This document shows, piece after piece, positions 63,977 to 64,000 of a DNA stretch of 64,000 bases. The stretch is from Chrysophaeum taylorii (lineage: Eukaryota > Sar > Pelagophyceae > Pelagomonadales > Pelagomonadaceae): the NCBI GenBank assembly GCA_029834535.1, contig JAQMWT010000181.1, forward strand, positions 1 to 64,000, read 5' to 3'. Position numbers and translations under genes: made by a program. How positions within the stretch are numbered: the stretch's first letter is position 1; each line of letters begins with the position of its first letter. The notes below the pieces were generated by a model, which worked only from the letters and a program-made list of their open reading frames with translations, did no database searches and was not told where the DNA came from.

Positions 63977-64000
63977 AGCCTGAGTTTTACGAGCTTGTGT

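Larger units (their letters stand above)
62551..64000 (-). mobile_element. CopA copy A5, 3' part
   Basis: On the minus strand, ORF3 comes in from the window end, followed by the polypurine tract and a 313 bp 3' LTR. It is inserted in C3. Its LTR and ORF3 are close to those of A1. ORF3 is open over the visible stretch, so this copy looks young. The rest lies outside the window. Confidence 0.85.

Noticed and set aside
1-64000. Host protein-coding genes, rRNA, CRISPR arrays or bacterial operons
   Set aside because: Every open frame with recognisable content falls inside a transposable element; no operon structure, Shine-Dalgarno pattern or spacer array is visible.

Overview
This 64 kb window is nuclear DNA of a eukaryote with a very repeat-rich genome. 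I see no host gene, rRNA or tRNA gene; almost every base belongs to a transposable element, and most elements sit inside other elements. The species cannot be fixed from the sequence. The absence of introns in the elements, the dominance of Ty1/Copia, and Copia elements that carry a DNA methyltransferase make an alga (for instance a red alga) or another protist my best guess, but this is inference.

Three Copia lineages are present; CopA, CopB and CopC are my labels. All are broken fossils. CopA copies: A1 (1-4154, 3' part, + strand), A2 (4155 to about 7933, +), A3 (about 7934-51627, +, split by many insertions), A4 (about 56753-57775, -), A6 (about 58060-58527, +) and A5 (62551-64000, -). CopC copies: C1 (11673-27433, -, both LTRs), C2 (51628-56752, +) and C3 (58528-62550, +). 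CopB is one copy (28400-41683, +). Copia gene order is gag, protease, a long extra domain, integrase, reverse transcriptase, RNase H. CopA and CopC add a further 3' reading frame.

The extra domain between protease and integrase is the main discovery. It has the motif order of a cytosine-5 DNA methyltransferase: motif I, a Pro-Cys motif IV, an acidic motif VI, a QxRxR motif VIII, a long target-recognition region, and a C-terminal NA[VIL]P motif X. All three families carry it, in strongly diverged versions. The second discovery is a heptapeptide, T-E-x-S-L-N-Y, that recurs in CopA at nearly every border between protein domains. It resembles a retroviral protease cleavage site (compare SQNY/P in HIV), and its codons are almost invariant. 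A third is a set of internal AGAGGGGGA tracts that look like the 3' polypurine tract.

Nesting, oldest to youngest where it can be ordered: A3 was hit by a 364 bp SINE-like element (11146-11509), by C1 (TSD TTTCT), by CopB (TSD ending in GATGC) and, in its 3' LTR, by a Mutator-like DNA transposon (47515-51399, 9 bp TSD). C1 was hit by an APE-type LINE (17784-21269, 13 bp TSD). CopB was hit in its 3' LTR by a second non-LTR element, R (36505-41525, 13 bp TSD), and R was hit by an internally deleted copy of the LINE (38813-39202). C2 was hit by a pogo/Tc1-like DNA transposon (53249-54865, TA TSD). A5 lies in C3, C3 lies in A6, and A1 lies in A2.
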